64,000 nt of DNA from JBDOQU01 sp039839375 (GTDB lineage: Bacteria; Pseudomonadota; Alphaproteobacteria; DSM-16000; Inquilinaceae), in the NCBI RefSeq assembly GCF_039839375.1, contig NZ_JBDOQU010000010.1, forward strand, positions 1-64,000, read 5' to 3'. Below, piece by piece: positions 35,033 through 43,707 of the stretch. Numbering within the stretch: the stretch's first letter is position 1; every line of letters begins with the position of its first letter. Under the pieces are notes generated by a model. It was not told the DNA's origin. It made no database searches and saw only the letters and a program-made list of their open reading frames with translations. A program made the translations under genes and the position numbers.

Positions 35033-36127
35033 TCAGCTCTGCATGATCGAACTGAACGTCGAGAACCAGACGGGCTGGTTTTCGACGAGAACCGGCGAAG
35101 GAATACGAACGAGCTTTTCGAAATCCGATGGCTCGGTCGGATAGGACGGATCACCGACGAGATCCGGCGGCGGCTCGATGCCGGGGTAAACCGGCGGCAG
35201 GCCGAGCCCGGAGCACCATTCGGCCTGCGCCTCACGCGACAGCGCGAAATTGACGAGCTCCTTGGCCCAGTGCTCCTCGTTGGACGGCAGGCCCTTGGGG
35301 ATCCAGAGGCCGTCAGTGTCGACCTTGCAGCCCTCTTCGGGAACCGTCCAGTCGACGGCGATGCCGTTCTGCTTGGCGGCCCGGGCGTTGACCGAGATGG
35401 TGCAGGCGATGTCGATCTCGCCGTTCTGGAACCAGTTCGTGAAGTCGGCGTCCTCGCCCAGCAGCGGTTCGTTTTCCTTCAGTTGGCGATAGAACTCGTA
35501 GCCCGGCTCCATATTGTCCGGGATGTCCTCGACCGTTCCGCCGCCGGCGATGACAGCGATCGGGTTGAAGCCGATTCCGTCATCGTAGAGCGCGATCCGG
35601 CCCTTGAACTTCGGATCGAGCATCACGCGCCATGACTGTGGCGGGCCCTCCGGAAACGCCTCGGGACGATAGGCGCACACATAGACGTAGGCGTAGGTGT
35701 TGACGAGCGGATAGCCGTCGAGACCGACCGGTTTGGCGAGCGGCAGCAGGCCCTCGAGGTTCGGAAGGTCGCTCAGGTCGACGGTCACGCCGCGAAGGGC
35801 CGAGATGGTGGCGTTCGTCGTCGTGTCCCAGTTCACATGGATGGGCGGGATGCGCCCCTGATCGACGGCGGCCCAGATCTTCGGCTTGATCTCATTGTCC
35901 TCGGTGAAATCGAGGCGCACCGGAATGCCCGTCATCTCCGAGAACGGGTCGGTGACGCCAGCTTTCAGGGCGTCGCCCCATGCGCCGCCCCAGGCGCGGA
36001 CGATGAGTTCGCTTGGTTTGTCCTGGGCCAGCACGAACCGGGGAGCCATGGCGGCCCCGGTGGCCAGCGCGGCCCCCTGCAGGAAGCGGCGGCGGCCGAC
36101 ACCGGCCGGGTTGGATTTCATGGACAT
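35033..36127 (-). CDS. TAT-secreted ABC transporter substrate-binding protein (PotD-type)
   Basis: A 364-residue binding protein with a twin-arginine signal, GRRRFLQGAALATGA, at residues 11-25, cleaved near VLAQ. The mature part has the PotD/SBP_bac_8-like LIVRAWGGAWGDALKAGV, VDLSDLPNLEG and CTISVNARAAKQNGI. The strong AGGAGG site lies 5 bases before the ATG at 36127. It would capture the substrate in the periplasm for the PotB/PotC permeases. PotD relatives bind polyamines, thiamine or other polar ligands; nothing readable assigns this one. Confidence 0.88.
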   Translation of the reverse strand: MSMKSNPAGVGRRRFLQGAALATGAAMAPRFVLAQDKPSELIVRAWGGAWGDALKAGVTDPFSEMTGIPVRLDFTEDNEIKPKIWAAVDQGRIPPIHVNWDTTTNATISALRGVTVDLSDLPNLEGLLPLAKPVGLDGYPLVNTYAYVYVCAYRPEAFPEGPPQSWRVMLDPKFKGRIALYDDGIGFNPIAVIAGGGTVEDIPDNMEPGYEFYRQLKENEPLLGEDADFTNWFQNGEIDIACTISVNARAAKQNGIAVDWTVPEEGCKVDTDGLWIPKGLPSNEEHWAKELVNFALSREAQAEWCSGLGLPPVYPGIEPPPDLVGDPSYPTEPSDFEKLVRIPSPVLVENQPVWFSTFSSIMQS

Positions 36128-36141
36128 TGAAGCCTCCTTTG

Positions 36142-37251
36142 CTACCGGTTTGTTTCTTGATCGCCCGGAAACGCGAAGAGATCCCTCGCATTCCAGCCCA
36201 GCCTGACCCGGCTTGCCCGCTGGTGCTCGGTGTGGTGGACCGGGTCATGATCGAAGACGAAGAGCGTGGCGTTTCCAAGCTCTGGAACCCGGACCTCGTA
36301 GACCAGACGATCGCCTTCGAATATACGCTGCTCGACACTGCCGGTGACGACGTTTTCGTAACCCCCGGAATCGTCGTCCACGAAGCGGATCTGCTCGGCC
36401 CGGATGGCGCAGTCCACGAGCGAGCCGCAGTCGACGCCGCTTCCGGGCCGTGCATGGAGGATCAGGTCGCCGACGCGGACGACGGTCTCACCGGCCTGTC
36501 CGTTCTCGACGATGCCGGCGAACGTCGACGTCAAGCCGATGAAATTCGCGACGAAGCGGTTCGACGGGGCCCTGTAGACGTCCTCGGGGCTATCGGACTG
36601 CTGAACCTTGCCCTCGTTCATGACGACGATCTTGTCCGACATGACCAACGCCTCGCGCTGATCATGAGTGACGTTGATGGTGGTGACGCCGAGCTCCTGC
36701 TGGATGCGCCGGAATTCCAGCTGCATCTCCTCGCGCAGCTTCTTGTCCAGCGCGGACAGAGGCTCATCCAGCAAGAGCAGGTCCGGGCTGAAGGACAACG
36801 CCCGCGCTATCGCCACGCGCTGCTGCTGCCCGCCCGACAGTTCGTGCGGGCGGCGGCCCCCATAGCCCTCCAGACGAACAAGCTTCAGGTATCGCGACAC
36901 GCGCTCGGGTATCGTCGCCGGATCGAAGCCTCGCATCTTGAGCGGATAGGCGACGTTCTGCGCCGCCGTCATATGGGGAAACAGCGCCAGCCGCTGGAAG
37001 ACCATGCCGATCGAGCGCCGGTGAGGCGGCACGGTCTCGACCCGCCCGCCATTGATCAGTATCTCACCGGTGCTTGGCCTGGAAAAGCCCGCGATCATCC
37101 GCAGCAGGGTCGTCTTGCCGCACCCGCTCGGCCCCACGATGGTCAGGAACTCACCTTTGGACAGGGACAGATTTACATGATCGACGGCGGCGAAATCCTC
37201 AAAGAATTTCGAGACGTCGCGGATCTCCACCATTCGGGCCTGTTCAGTCAC
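36142..37251 (-). CDS. PotA-type ABC transporter ATPase
   Basis: A 369-residue ATPase with Walker A GPSGCGKTT, signature LSGGQQQRVAIARAL and Walker B LLLLDEPLSALD, followed by a TOBE regulatory domain (about residues 280-365). It drives the PotB/PotC-type permeases. A GTG at 37251 was preferred to a TTG at 37281 and an ATG at 37233; GGGCGAGG lies just upstream. The upstream 195-base gap holds the candidate GntR operator. Confidence 0.92.
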   Translation of the reverse strand: MTEQARMVEIRDVSKFFEDFAAVDHVNLSLSKGEFLTIVGPSGCGKTTLLRMIAGFSRPSTGEILINGGRVETVPPHRRSIGMVFQRLALFPHMTAAQNVAYPLKMRGFDPATIPERVSRYLKLVRLEGYGGRRPHELSGGQQQRVAIARALSFSPDLLLLDEPLSALDKKLREEMQLEFRRIQQELGVTTINVTHDQREALVMSDKIVVMNEGKVQQSDSPEDVYRAPSNRFVANFIGLTSTFAGIVENGQAGETVVRVGDLILHARPGSGVDCGSLVDCAIRAEQIRFVDDDSGGYENVVTGSVEQRIFEGDRLVYEVRVPELGNATLFVFDHDPVHHTEHQRASRVRLGWNARDLFAFPGDQETNR

Positions 37252-37319
37252 GCTCCTCGCCCTTTGGGTCGTTCGCTGCAAGACAGCAGACCGTTGCAGT
37301 GGATAACCGACTCGTCAAG

Positions 37320-37335
37320 CTCTGTATATACAAGA
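37320..37335. promoter_or_regulatory. Candidate HutC/GntR operator TGTATATACA
   Basis: A perfect 10-bp palindrome TGTATATACA (37323-37332) flanked by CTC and AGA lies in the 195-base gap between the GntR and ATPase genes. HutC-type GntR regulators bind CTTGTATxTACAAG-type sites. It is unusually AT-rich for this genome and lies about 70 bases upstream of the ATPase start, so it is a likely control point for the transporter unit. Confidence 0.55.
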
Positions 37336-37446
37336 CCCGCGTGGCCCGTCGGGACGCCCCGCTTGCACTGTCGGAGGGCCCGCGCAACGCTCGGTGGACG
37401 CGGGAGCGGATCGAACTTCCCCGACGATCTCCCATCATCGGCATCT

Positions 37447-38235
37447 TCACCTCCTGCCGATCGAACCGCAACCAGCCGGGCCCGCGACGATAGGGGCATC
37501 GCGTTCCCCGCGCCGATGCGGGAAATCCGCTGGCTTGATGCGTACCGAAACGCGGTATCGGTCTCCCGGATGGGAGAAGAACCCCAGGGTCACGACGGTT
37601 TCGCCGACCCAGGTGCGCCGCCGGACGCGTATGGCAGGCGCATCCGGTTCGATGCCGAGGGTCGTGATCTCCAGGCTGTCCGGTCGCGCCGCCTCCACGA
37701 TATGCTCGAGTTCCGAGACCGGCGCGATCGACTGAAGATAGTCGAACGCCGAGACCTCCTCGAAATCGATCTCCAGGAATCCGGGAGCGAAGTCCTTTCG
37801 GATGAACCGGCGCTCCAGTTGCAGCGGGGCGCCGTTCTCGAAATGCAGGATCACTGCGTACAGGATCTCCGTGCCCTCGGGAACGCACAAGGCATCGGCA
37901 GTCTCCCCCGAAACCGCCCGTGCGCCGGCCTCGAGCAGACGGCAACTATGTTCGGTCCCGCGCTCGGCGATCGTGTGCCGGATATCCCGGATTTCCATCA
38001 GCGAGGCGTGGTGGTTGGGTTCGTTGACGAACGAGCCCACGCCCTTGACCCGACGAATGACGCCGTCCCGGCTCAATTCCCTGAGTGCGCGATTCACCGT
38101 CATACGGGAAATGGACAGGCGCTTCACCAGGTCGTTTTCGCTGGGAAGCCGCTGTCCCGGAACATATCGACCGGCGGAAATTGCTTCGGTGAGATGCTGC
38201 TTCACGCGTTCGTAGAGCGGCGCTGGTTTCATCAT
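37447..38235 (-). CDS. GntR-family (HutC-type, UTRA) transcriptional regulator
   Basis: A 262-residue regulator with an N-terminal winged helix (LPSENDLVKRLSISRMTVNRALRELSRDGVI) and a UTRA ligand domain. The junction NHHASLMEIRDIRHTIAERG matches HutC closely. HutC senses urocanate, but UTRA regulators as a group sense varied small molecules. It probably represses the ABC transporter and HisD-like unit downstream on the same strand through the palindrome at 37323-37332. The start at 38235 was chosen because MMKPAPLYERVK is where conserved sequence begins; the open frame runs further upstream into the SDR gene. Confidence 0.88.
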   Translation of the reverse strand: MMKPAPLYERVKQHLTEAISAGRYVPGQRLPSENDLVKRLSISRMTVNRALRELSRDGVIRRVKGVGSFVNEPNHHASLMEIRDIRHTIAERGTEHSCRLLEAGARAVSGETADALCVPEGTEILYAVILHFENGAPLQLERRFIRKDFAPGFLEIDFEEVSAFDYLQSIAPVSELEHIVEAARPDSLEITTLGIEPDAPAIRVRRRTWVGETVVTLGFFSHPGDRYRVSVRIKPADFPHRRGERDAPIVAGPAGCGSIGRR

Positions 38236-38266
38236 ATGCTGTCCAGTCCTCACTCTGTCCCGCCTC

Positions 38267-39031
38267 TCATACCGAGGCCATATAGCCGCCATCGACGAAA
38301 ACGAGTTGCCCTGTCACATAGGCCGAGGCGCTTGAGGCGAGGTAGACGCAGGTCCCAACAAGATCCTCCAACTCGCCGAACCGGCCCATCGGGATTTTGC
38401 CGAGCATACGCTCCTGCCAGGCTGGATCCTGGTAGAACGCCTCGGTCAGTTCAGTCCGGAAATATCCCGGACCGATGCCGTTCACGCGGATGCCCCTGGG
38501 CGACCACTCGCTGCTCAGCGCTCTCGTCATGCCCAGCATTCCCGATTTCGATGCCGTGTAGGGTGTCGCGGTCGGGACGCCGATGGCGGAGGTCAGCGAG
38601 CAGGTATTGATGATCGACCCCTGGGAGCCCCGCTCCAGCAGTCGGGATGCGAAATGGGAGGCGACGAAAAAGGCGCCCTTCAGGTTTGTGTCCAGAATCC
38701 GGTCCCAGAGGCTCTCGTCGACATCGACCGACGGGCGGACCTCTTCCATGCCTGCGTTGTTCAGCAGGATATCGGTCCGCAGGCCGGCGGCGTCGATCTC
38801 ACCGAAGAGCGCTTCTATCGAGGCCACGTCGGAGATATCGGCGGCAAAAACATGACAGTTCCGTCCGGCCGCCGCGACCGCATCCGCCGTGCCCTTCATT
38901 CCATCAACGGATCGAGACACGGCGACGACGTCGGCGCCTGCTTCAGCGAACCCGATCGCGACCGCCCTGCCGATACCGCGACTGGCGCCAGTGACGAGCG
39001 CCGTTCCGCCTGCAAGATCGAACATGGCCAT
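38267..39031 (-). CDS. Short-chain dehydrogenase/reductase
   Basis: A 254-residue NAD(P)-dependent SDR of the classical glucose-dehydrogenase/gluconate-5-dehydrogenase type. The cofactor motif is TGASRGIG (14-21), NNAG is at 91-94, and the catalytic residues are N116, S145, Y158 and K162 (PYTASKSG). It ends with the usual FVDGGYMAS. It likely interconverts a hydroxyl and ketone on the transported sugar or polyol. It is the first gene of the minus-strand unit, 31 bases before the GntR start. No cofactor preference can be assigned with certainty. Confidence 0.92.
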   Translation of the reverse strand: MAMFDLAGGTALVTGASRGIGRAVAIGFAEAGADVVAVSRSVDGMKGTADAVAAAGRNCHVFAADISDVASIEALFGEIDAAGLRTDILLNNAGMEEVRPSVDVDESLWDRILDTNLKGAFFVASHFASRLLERGSQGSIINTCSLTSAIGVPTATPYTASKSGMLGMTRALSSEWSPRGIRVNGIGPGYFRTELTEAFYQDPAWQERMLGKIPMGRFGELEDLVGTCVYLASSASAYVTGQLVFVDGGYMASV

Positions 39032-39116
39032 AGCCGCTTTTTCCTCTCGACGTTCGGATCAGCCCAGGATGTTCGGATGGTAGACTCGGACACGGCGGGT
39101 TGTCCTGCACGGGAAG

Positions 39117-40151
39117 TCACGGCAGGTTCTCTTTGACGATGACCTCCATGGTCAGGGGAGCGATGCCTGACAGGGGATCATCGCCGCGGCGGACGCTGAC
39201 GAACACCCGCAGCGCGTTATGCACAATCATGTCCGGGTTCTGCGTGATGACGACATCCATCGTGTCCTCGAGCAACAGGCTGCGCGTATCGGCGGTGAGG
39301 CCGTGGCCTATAAAGAGCATGTCCTGATCGCGGCCCTGTTCCCGCAGGGCGCGGGCGATCCCATCGGAAGACCCGCCGACATTATAGATGCCGATCAGGT
39401 CCGGATACTCGGCAAGAAGCTCCAAGGTTCGGCGATAGTTCTCGTCACGATTGTCGTGACCTTCGCGAACGCCGACCACGGATAGATTCGGAAAGGATTC
39501 CTCCATCAGGCCGAGGAACCCCATCTCGCGCTCCTCATGCGCCCGGTAGGTGCGGCTCGCCGCGATCAAGGCCAGCTTGCCGATGGGCGATCCCGCGAGA
39601 CGGCCGAGAAGATAGGCGGCCGTACGCCCCACGGCGCGGTTGTCGAGACCGATATAAGCCGTTCGGCTGGAACCGGAAATGTCCGAAACGATCGTCACGA
39701 CGTGCTTGCCCTTCGCCCGCAACGCCGATGCCGCCTCGCGCACCAGCGGATGATCGATCGCCATGAACGCGACGCCGTCCGCCTTCTCCCCGTAGCGCCT
39801 CAGAGCCTCCGTCAGGATCTTCGGGTTGAAGCTGTCGATGAAGAAGCACCGGATCCGGACGTCGTCATGCGGTGGCCGCGCAGAGATGGCCTTCACCGTG
39901 TCGCCGAGCAGCTGGAGATAGGGGTTCGTCCCCGCCGGCAAGAGGAAAACAAGCCGCATCGGCTGTGGGCGCAGGGATTTGAGGATATCCTCTTCCGGCA
40001 GATAGCCGAGTTCCGCGGCGGCCTGGAGAACGCGGCGGCTGGTCAGGGCGCGCACGCCCGGGCGCTTGTTGATCACCCTGTCGACGGTGGCGGGCGAGAC
40101 CCCGGCGCGTGCGGCGACATCGTTGATTATCGGGCCGTTGGTTCGAGGCAT
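39117..40151 (-). CDS. LacI-family transcriptional regulator
   Basis: A 344-residue regulator. The N-terminal helix-turn-helix is IINDVAARAGVSPATVDRVINKRPGV, followed by a periplasmic-binding-protein-like sugar domain (LFIGHGLTADTRSLLLEDTM is near the hinge of the second lobe). It is the likely repressor of the TRAP-RuBisCO-like unit, from which it is divergent. The ATG at 40151 has an ACGGAG site; an earlier start at 40187 would add an atypical MMFFDGL leader. A same-strand SDR follows after 85 bases. Confidence 0.9.
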   Translation of the reverse strand: MPRTNGPIINDVAARAGVSPATVDRVINKRPGVRALTSRRVLQAAAELGYLPEEDILKSLRPQPMRLVFLLPAGTNPYLQLLGDTVKAISARPPHDDVRIRCFFIDSFNPKILTEALRRYGEKADGVAFMAIDHPLVREAASALRAKGKHVVTIVSDISGSSRTAYIGLDNRAVGRTAAYLLGRLAGSPIGKLALIAASRTYRAHEEREMGFLGLMEESFPNLSVVGVREGHDNRDENYRRTLELLAEYPDLIGIYNVGGSSDGIARALREQGRDQDMLFIGHGLTADTRSLLLEDTMDVVITQNPDMIVHNALRVFVSVRRGDDPLSGIAPLTMEVIVKENLP

Positions 40152-40187
40152 GCTTGATCTGCTCCGTAAACCATCAAAAAACATCAT

Positions 40188-40310
40188 TCAATTGAGTTTG
40201 ACATAACGGACTGCCTCCTTACCATCAACCACAAAATAGCGGGATGTCGAGGCGTTAATTATCTCGCCGTCTTCTGAAATAACATCAAAAACCGTCATAG
40301 GGAGGATCAG
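40188..40310. promoter_or_regulatory. AT-rich divergent regulatory region of LacI and TRAP genes
   Basis: This 123-base stretch (plus the leader to 40151) is markedly AT-rich. TCAATTGA at 40188-40195 is a perfect palindrome and TTGACA at 40198-40203 could be a -35 box. CATCAAAAA occurs twice, at about 40172 and 40283. A strong GGGAGGA site precedes the TRAP binding-protein start. One or both regulator sites probably lie here, but none matches a strict LacI consensus. Confidence 0.4.
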
Positions 40311-41327
40311 ATGTTTGAGAAATCCGTATCCCGTCGCGCCGTTCTGGGCTGGACCGGCGCCGCCGCCGGAGCTGGCTTGCTGGGCTTCCCCGGCAAGGCC
40401 GGCGCGCAACAGACGCTTCGCTACGGGCATATGAACTCCCCGACCAGCAACGCCGGCCTGCAGGCGCAATGGTTCGCCGAAGAGGTCGCCCGGACCACCG
40501 GCGGAGAGATCGCGATCAATGTCTATCCGTCATCGCAGCTCGGGAAGATCCGGGAGCTTGCCGCCGGGGTTTCGACCGGGACGATCGCGCTTTCCCACAA
40601 TACCGCCGGCGCTATCTCCGCGCTGTCGGAGTCGTTTGCCGCACTCGATACGCCGTATCTCTATCGCGACGTCGACCATCTCATGAAGGTCGTCGACATC
40701 GACTCCCCGGTGATGCAGATGCTGAACGAGCGGCTCGTCGCGGACAGCGGCGTGCGGGTGCTCTACGCCTTCTACTTCGGTACGCGGCAACTGACGGCCG
40801 ACCGGGAGATCAAGCGGCCATCCGATCTCGAGGGCGTCAAGATCCGGGCCATCCCGTCCCCGATCTATCTGGCGACCGTCGAAGGCCTGGGCGCGGTCCC
40901 TGTGCCGGTCGATTGGTCGGAGGTGCCGACGGCATTGGCGACGGGCGTCGTCTCGGGGCAGGAGAACCCCGTCAACGTCGTGCTGGACAACAAGCTCTTC
41001 GACGTACAGTCGCACATGATGCTCACGGGCCACATCCAGGGCGCCGAGCTGGTGTTGATCAATGATTCCACATGGCAATCCTTTTCGTCGGATGTCCAGT
41101 CGGCCGTCCAGGAAGCGGCCTCCGTCGTGCGCGAGCGAGCCTCCCAGTCGGTGCTCGATGGCGAAGCTTCCAATCTCCAGGCCCTGAAGGACGAAGGGAT
41201 GACCATCATCGGCCCTGACGAGGGGCTGGACCTGGAGGCGTTCCAGGCTTCGGTGAAGGCCAGGATCGATGCGGAGTTCGCCGAACAGTATGGCGATCTC
41301 TATCAGCAGATCGAGGCGATCGGCTGA
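40311..41327 (+). CDS. TRAP transporter substrate-binding protein (DctP family)
   Basis: A 338-residue periplasmic protein with a twin-arginine signal (SRRAVLGWTGAAAGAGLLG, cleavage near AGAQ). Family blocks are SNAGLQAQWFAEEVARTTGG, the arginine-containing FGTRQLTADREIKRPSDLEG, which usually binds a substrate carboxylate, and VSGQENPVNVV. TRAP binding proteins bind organic and sugar acids, which fits the acid-sugar kinase in the same unit. The ribosome site GGGAGGA is strong. Confidence 0.92.
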   Translation: MFEKSVSRRAVLGWTGAAAGAGLLGFPGKAGAQQTLRYGHMNSPTSNAGLQAQWFAEEVARTTGGEIAINVYPSSQLGKIRELAAGVSTGTIALSHNTAGAISALSESFAALDTPYLYRDVDHLMKVVDIDSPVMQMLNERLVADSGVRVLYAFYFGTRQLTADREIKRPSDLEGVKIRAIPSPIYLATVEGLGAVPVPVDWSEVPTALATGVVSGQENPVNVVLDNKLFDVQSHMMLTGHIQGAELVLINDSTWQSFSSDVQSAVQEAASVVRERASQSVLDGEASNLQALKDEGMTIIGPDEGLDLEAFQASVKARIDAEFAEQYGDLYQQIEAIG

Positions 41328-41365
41328 GCCGTGGGAACCGTGATGCCGGGTCGGGAGTGATTGGG

Positions 41366-41881
41366 ATGCAGCTACTTACGCTGGAGGTGGGAGGCCTGCT
41401 CGACCGCGCGTCCCGGCTGTGCGTCGTCGTCGCCGTCGGCATGCTTTTCGTGATGTCCGCGCTGATCGTGTTGCAGGTGGCGGCGCGCAATTTCGTCGAT
41501 CTGGGCCTGCCCTGGGCAAACGAGCTTGCGCGCTTCACCGGCATCGCTCTGGTTTATCTGACGACGCCTTACCTGCTGCTGCGGGAGCGACACATCGCCG
41601 TGGACGTCTTTTCGTCGATGCTCAAAGGTCGTTCGCGCCTGGTTCTGCGGCTTCTCACGGAACTCGCGACGCTGACATTCGCGGCGTTGACGCTGTTCGG
41701 CGCCCAGCAATTCCTGATGCGCGCCGCGAAATTCTCAACGCCGGCGATGGGCATGCCCAATTTCATCTTCTATCTGCCGATGGTCGTCGGCACCGCGCTT
41801 CTCTTCGCCGTGGCGCTTGCGCGAGTCGTCGCGCTGGCCCGTGGCCGCCTTCCTGATCCCGAACCGGCGCACTTGCCATGA
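41366..41881 (+). CDS. TRAP transporter small permease (DctQ family)
   Basis: A 171-residue membrane protein with four hydrophobic helices. Family residues are NELARFTGIALVYLTTPYLL and RERHIAVDVF. DctQ forms the membrane complex with DctM. The ATG at 41366 was chosen over a GTG at 41357 because GGGAG lies 8 bases before it. It overlaps the DctM gene by 4 bases. Confidence 0.9.
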   Translation: MQLLTLEVGGLLDRASRLCVVVAVGMLFVMSALIVLQVAARNFVDLGLPWANELARFTGIALVYLTTPYLLLRERHIAVDVFSSMLKGRSRLVLRLLTELATLTFAALTLFGAQQFLMRAAKFSTPAMGMPNFIFYLPMVVGTALLFAVALARVVALARGRLPDPEPAHLP

Positions 41882-43155
41882 CCTTGCTGCTCATCGTCCT
41901 GTTCGTGCTCCTTCTCGCGATGGGTGCGCCGGTGGCCGTCGGCCTCGGCTTGTCCTCCGCGGTCGTGATCGTCGTCTACGACCTGCCTGTCGCGGTCCTC
42001 GCGCAGAGGGCGGTGAACGCGCTCGATTCCACGCCGCTGCTGGCCGTGCCGCTGTTCATTTTCGCGGCGACGCTGCTCAGCACCACCGGCATCACCAACC
42101 ACCTGATGGAACTGATGCGCCTGCTGGTCGGCCGCATCCGCGGCGGACTGGCCCAGGTCAACATTCTGGTCAGCCTGGTCTTTTCGGGCATATCCGGCGC
42201 CGCGCTCGCCGATATCGGCGCGCTCGGCAAGATCCAGATGGATATGATGGTCGACCAGGGCTACACGAAGCGCTATGCGGCGGGCATCACGGTCGCGTCG
42301 GCCACCATCGGGCCGATCTTTCCTCCCAGCATTCCGCTGATCATTTTCGCCGCCGCCGCGGAAATCTCGGCCGTCAAGCTGCTGCTCGCGGGCGCCGTGC
42401 CGGCGCTTATCATTACCGCGGTGCAGATGATCCAGGTCGCGATACAGGCGCGCGTCCAGAAGCTGCCGCGCGATGATGTGAAGCCGACATTCCGGACCCT
42501 GGCCCGCAGCGTGGTAGTGTCGACTCCCGCGTTGATCGCGCCGATCATCCTGGTCGGCGGCCTGATGAGCGGCTATTTCGGTCCGACCGAAGTCGGGGGT
42601 GTGACCGTCGCCTACGCCATCCTTATCGGCATATTCATCTATAGGGAACTGACCTGGAAGCGGTTTGTGGCCGCGGCCGTGGAAACCGTGGAATCGACCG
42701 CGAACATCCTGTTCATCGTCGCCTCCGCCGCGCTTTTCGCCTGGGTGCTGACCATCGACGGCGTGCCGGCCGCCGCCGGCGAATGGCTGCTCGGCATTTC
42801 CGATAATCCGCTGGTCCTCCTGATCATCCTCAATGTTCTGCTCCTGATCGTCGGGATGTTTCTGGAATCGATCGCGGCCATCCTGATCATCGCGCCGATC
42901 GTCGCCCCGGCCATGATCGCCGCGGGCGTCGATCCGATACAGCTTGGCGTTGTCTTCGTGCTCAATCTCATGATCGGCCTGCTTACCCCGCCGGTCGGCA
43001 TGAGCCTCTACGTCATGTCGATCGTCGCGAAGATGCCGTTCCACGAGGTCGTCCGCGGCACCGCGCCCTTCTACATCCCGCTGTTCCTTTCCCTGGCGCT
43101 GGTGACGCTGTTCCCGTTGCTGTCGACCTGGCTTCCCGATCTTTTCATCAACTGA
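41878..43155 (+). CDS. TRAP transporter large permease (DctM family)
   Basis: A 425-residue sodium-coupled transport subunit with about 12 hydrophobic segments. Family blocks are PLLAVPLFIFAATLLSTTGI, VFSGISGAALADIGALGKI and IGPIFPPSIPLIIFAA. It uses a sodium gradient to import the compound delivered by DctP. Usual family length. It ends just 6 bases before the VOC gene, tying transport to the enzymes that follow. Confidence 0.93.
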   Translation: MTLLLIVLFVLLLAMGAPVAVGLGLSSAVVIVVYDLPVAVLAQRAVNALDSTPLLAVPLFIFAATLLSTTGITNHLMELMRLLVGRIRGGLAQVNILVSLVFSGISGAALADIGALGKIQMDMMVDQGYTKRYAAGITVASATIGPIFPPSIPLIIFAAAAEISAVKLLLAGAVPALIITAVQMIQVAIQARVQKLPRDDVKPTFRTLARSVVVSTPALIAPIILVGGLMSGYFGPTEVGGVTVAYAILIGIFIYRELTWKRFVAAAVETVESTANILFIVASAALFAWVLTIDGVPAAAGEWLLGISDNPLVLLIILNVLLLIVGMFLESIAAILIIAPIVAPAMIAAGVDPIQLGVVFVLNLMIGLLTPPVGMSLYVMSIVAKMPFHEVVRGTAPFYIPLFLSLALVTLFPLLSTWLPDLFIN

Positions 43156-43161
43156 GGCGAT

Positions 43162-43701
43162 ATGAGTAGATTCCTGGGCGAGATCCGACAGCTTGGCTAT
43201 GTCGTGGACGACATCGAAGTCGCCATGAAGTACTGGACCGAAACCATGGGTGTCGGCCCCTGGTACTACAATCCCAAGGTGCCGATAGAGGACTATCATT
43301 ACGACGGCGAGCCCCATGAGGTGCACAATTCAGTCGCGCTCGCCAATTCCGGCTTCGTTCAGGTCGAACTCATCCAGACCCGAAACGACGCGCCGTCGAT
43401 GTATCGGGATTTCCAGCGCGCCGGCCGGCTGGGCCTGCAACACGTCGCCTACTGGACCGAGAGCTTCGAAACCGATCTCACCTCCCTGGAAGCCAGGGGC
43501 TTCCGCGTGAAGATGGGCGGCAAGGTGGGTGAACAGGGGCGCTTCGTCTATTTCGACAAGGAACTGCATCCCGGGACCGTGATCGAACTGTCGGAGGTCG
43601 TGGGACCGAAGGGACGGCTGTTCCGGACTATCCGCGAAGCCTCCATGGACTGGGACGGGGCCGATCCGATCAGACCGTTTCCGTCGCTGTCGGAGGGTTG
43701 A
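43162..43701 (+). CDS. VOC-superfamily (glyoxalase/epimerase-like) metalloprotein
   Basis: A 179-residue protein with two beta-alpha-beta-beta-beta modules. A metal site can be read: Q10 (RQLGYVVDD), E in QVELIQ, H in LQHVAYW and E in IELSE. The set Q-E-H-E differs from the usual H-E-H-E or H-Q-H-E only at the first ligand. VOC proteins include glyoxalases, methylmalonyl-CoA epimerase and dioxygenases. Placed between the TRAP permease and RuBisCO-like gene, it may epimerise or isomerise the imported acid or its oxo form; this is inferred from position. Confidence 0.85.
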   Translation: MSRFLGEIRQLGYVVDDIEVAMKYWTETMGVGPWYYNPKVPIEDYHYDGEPHEVHNSVALANSGFVQVELIQTRNDAPSMYRDFQRAGRLGLQHVAYWTESFETDLTSLEARGFRVKMGGKVGEQGRFVYFDKELHPGTVIELSEVVGPKGRLFRTIREASMDWDGADPIRPFPSLSEG

Positions 43702-43707
43702 CGGGCG

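Noticed and set aside
40188..40469. A short minus-strand frame inside the LacI/TRAP gap
   Set aside because: It overlaps the TRAP signal peptide and regulatory region and lacks a ribosome site.
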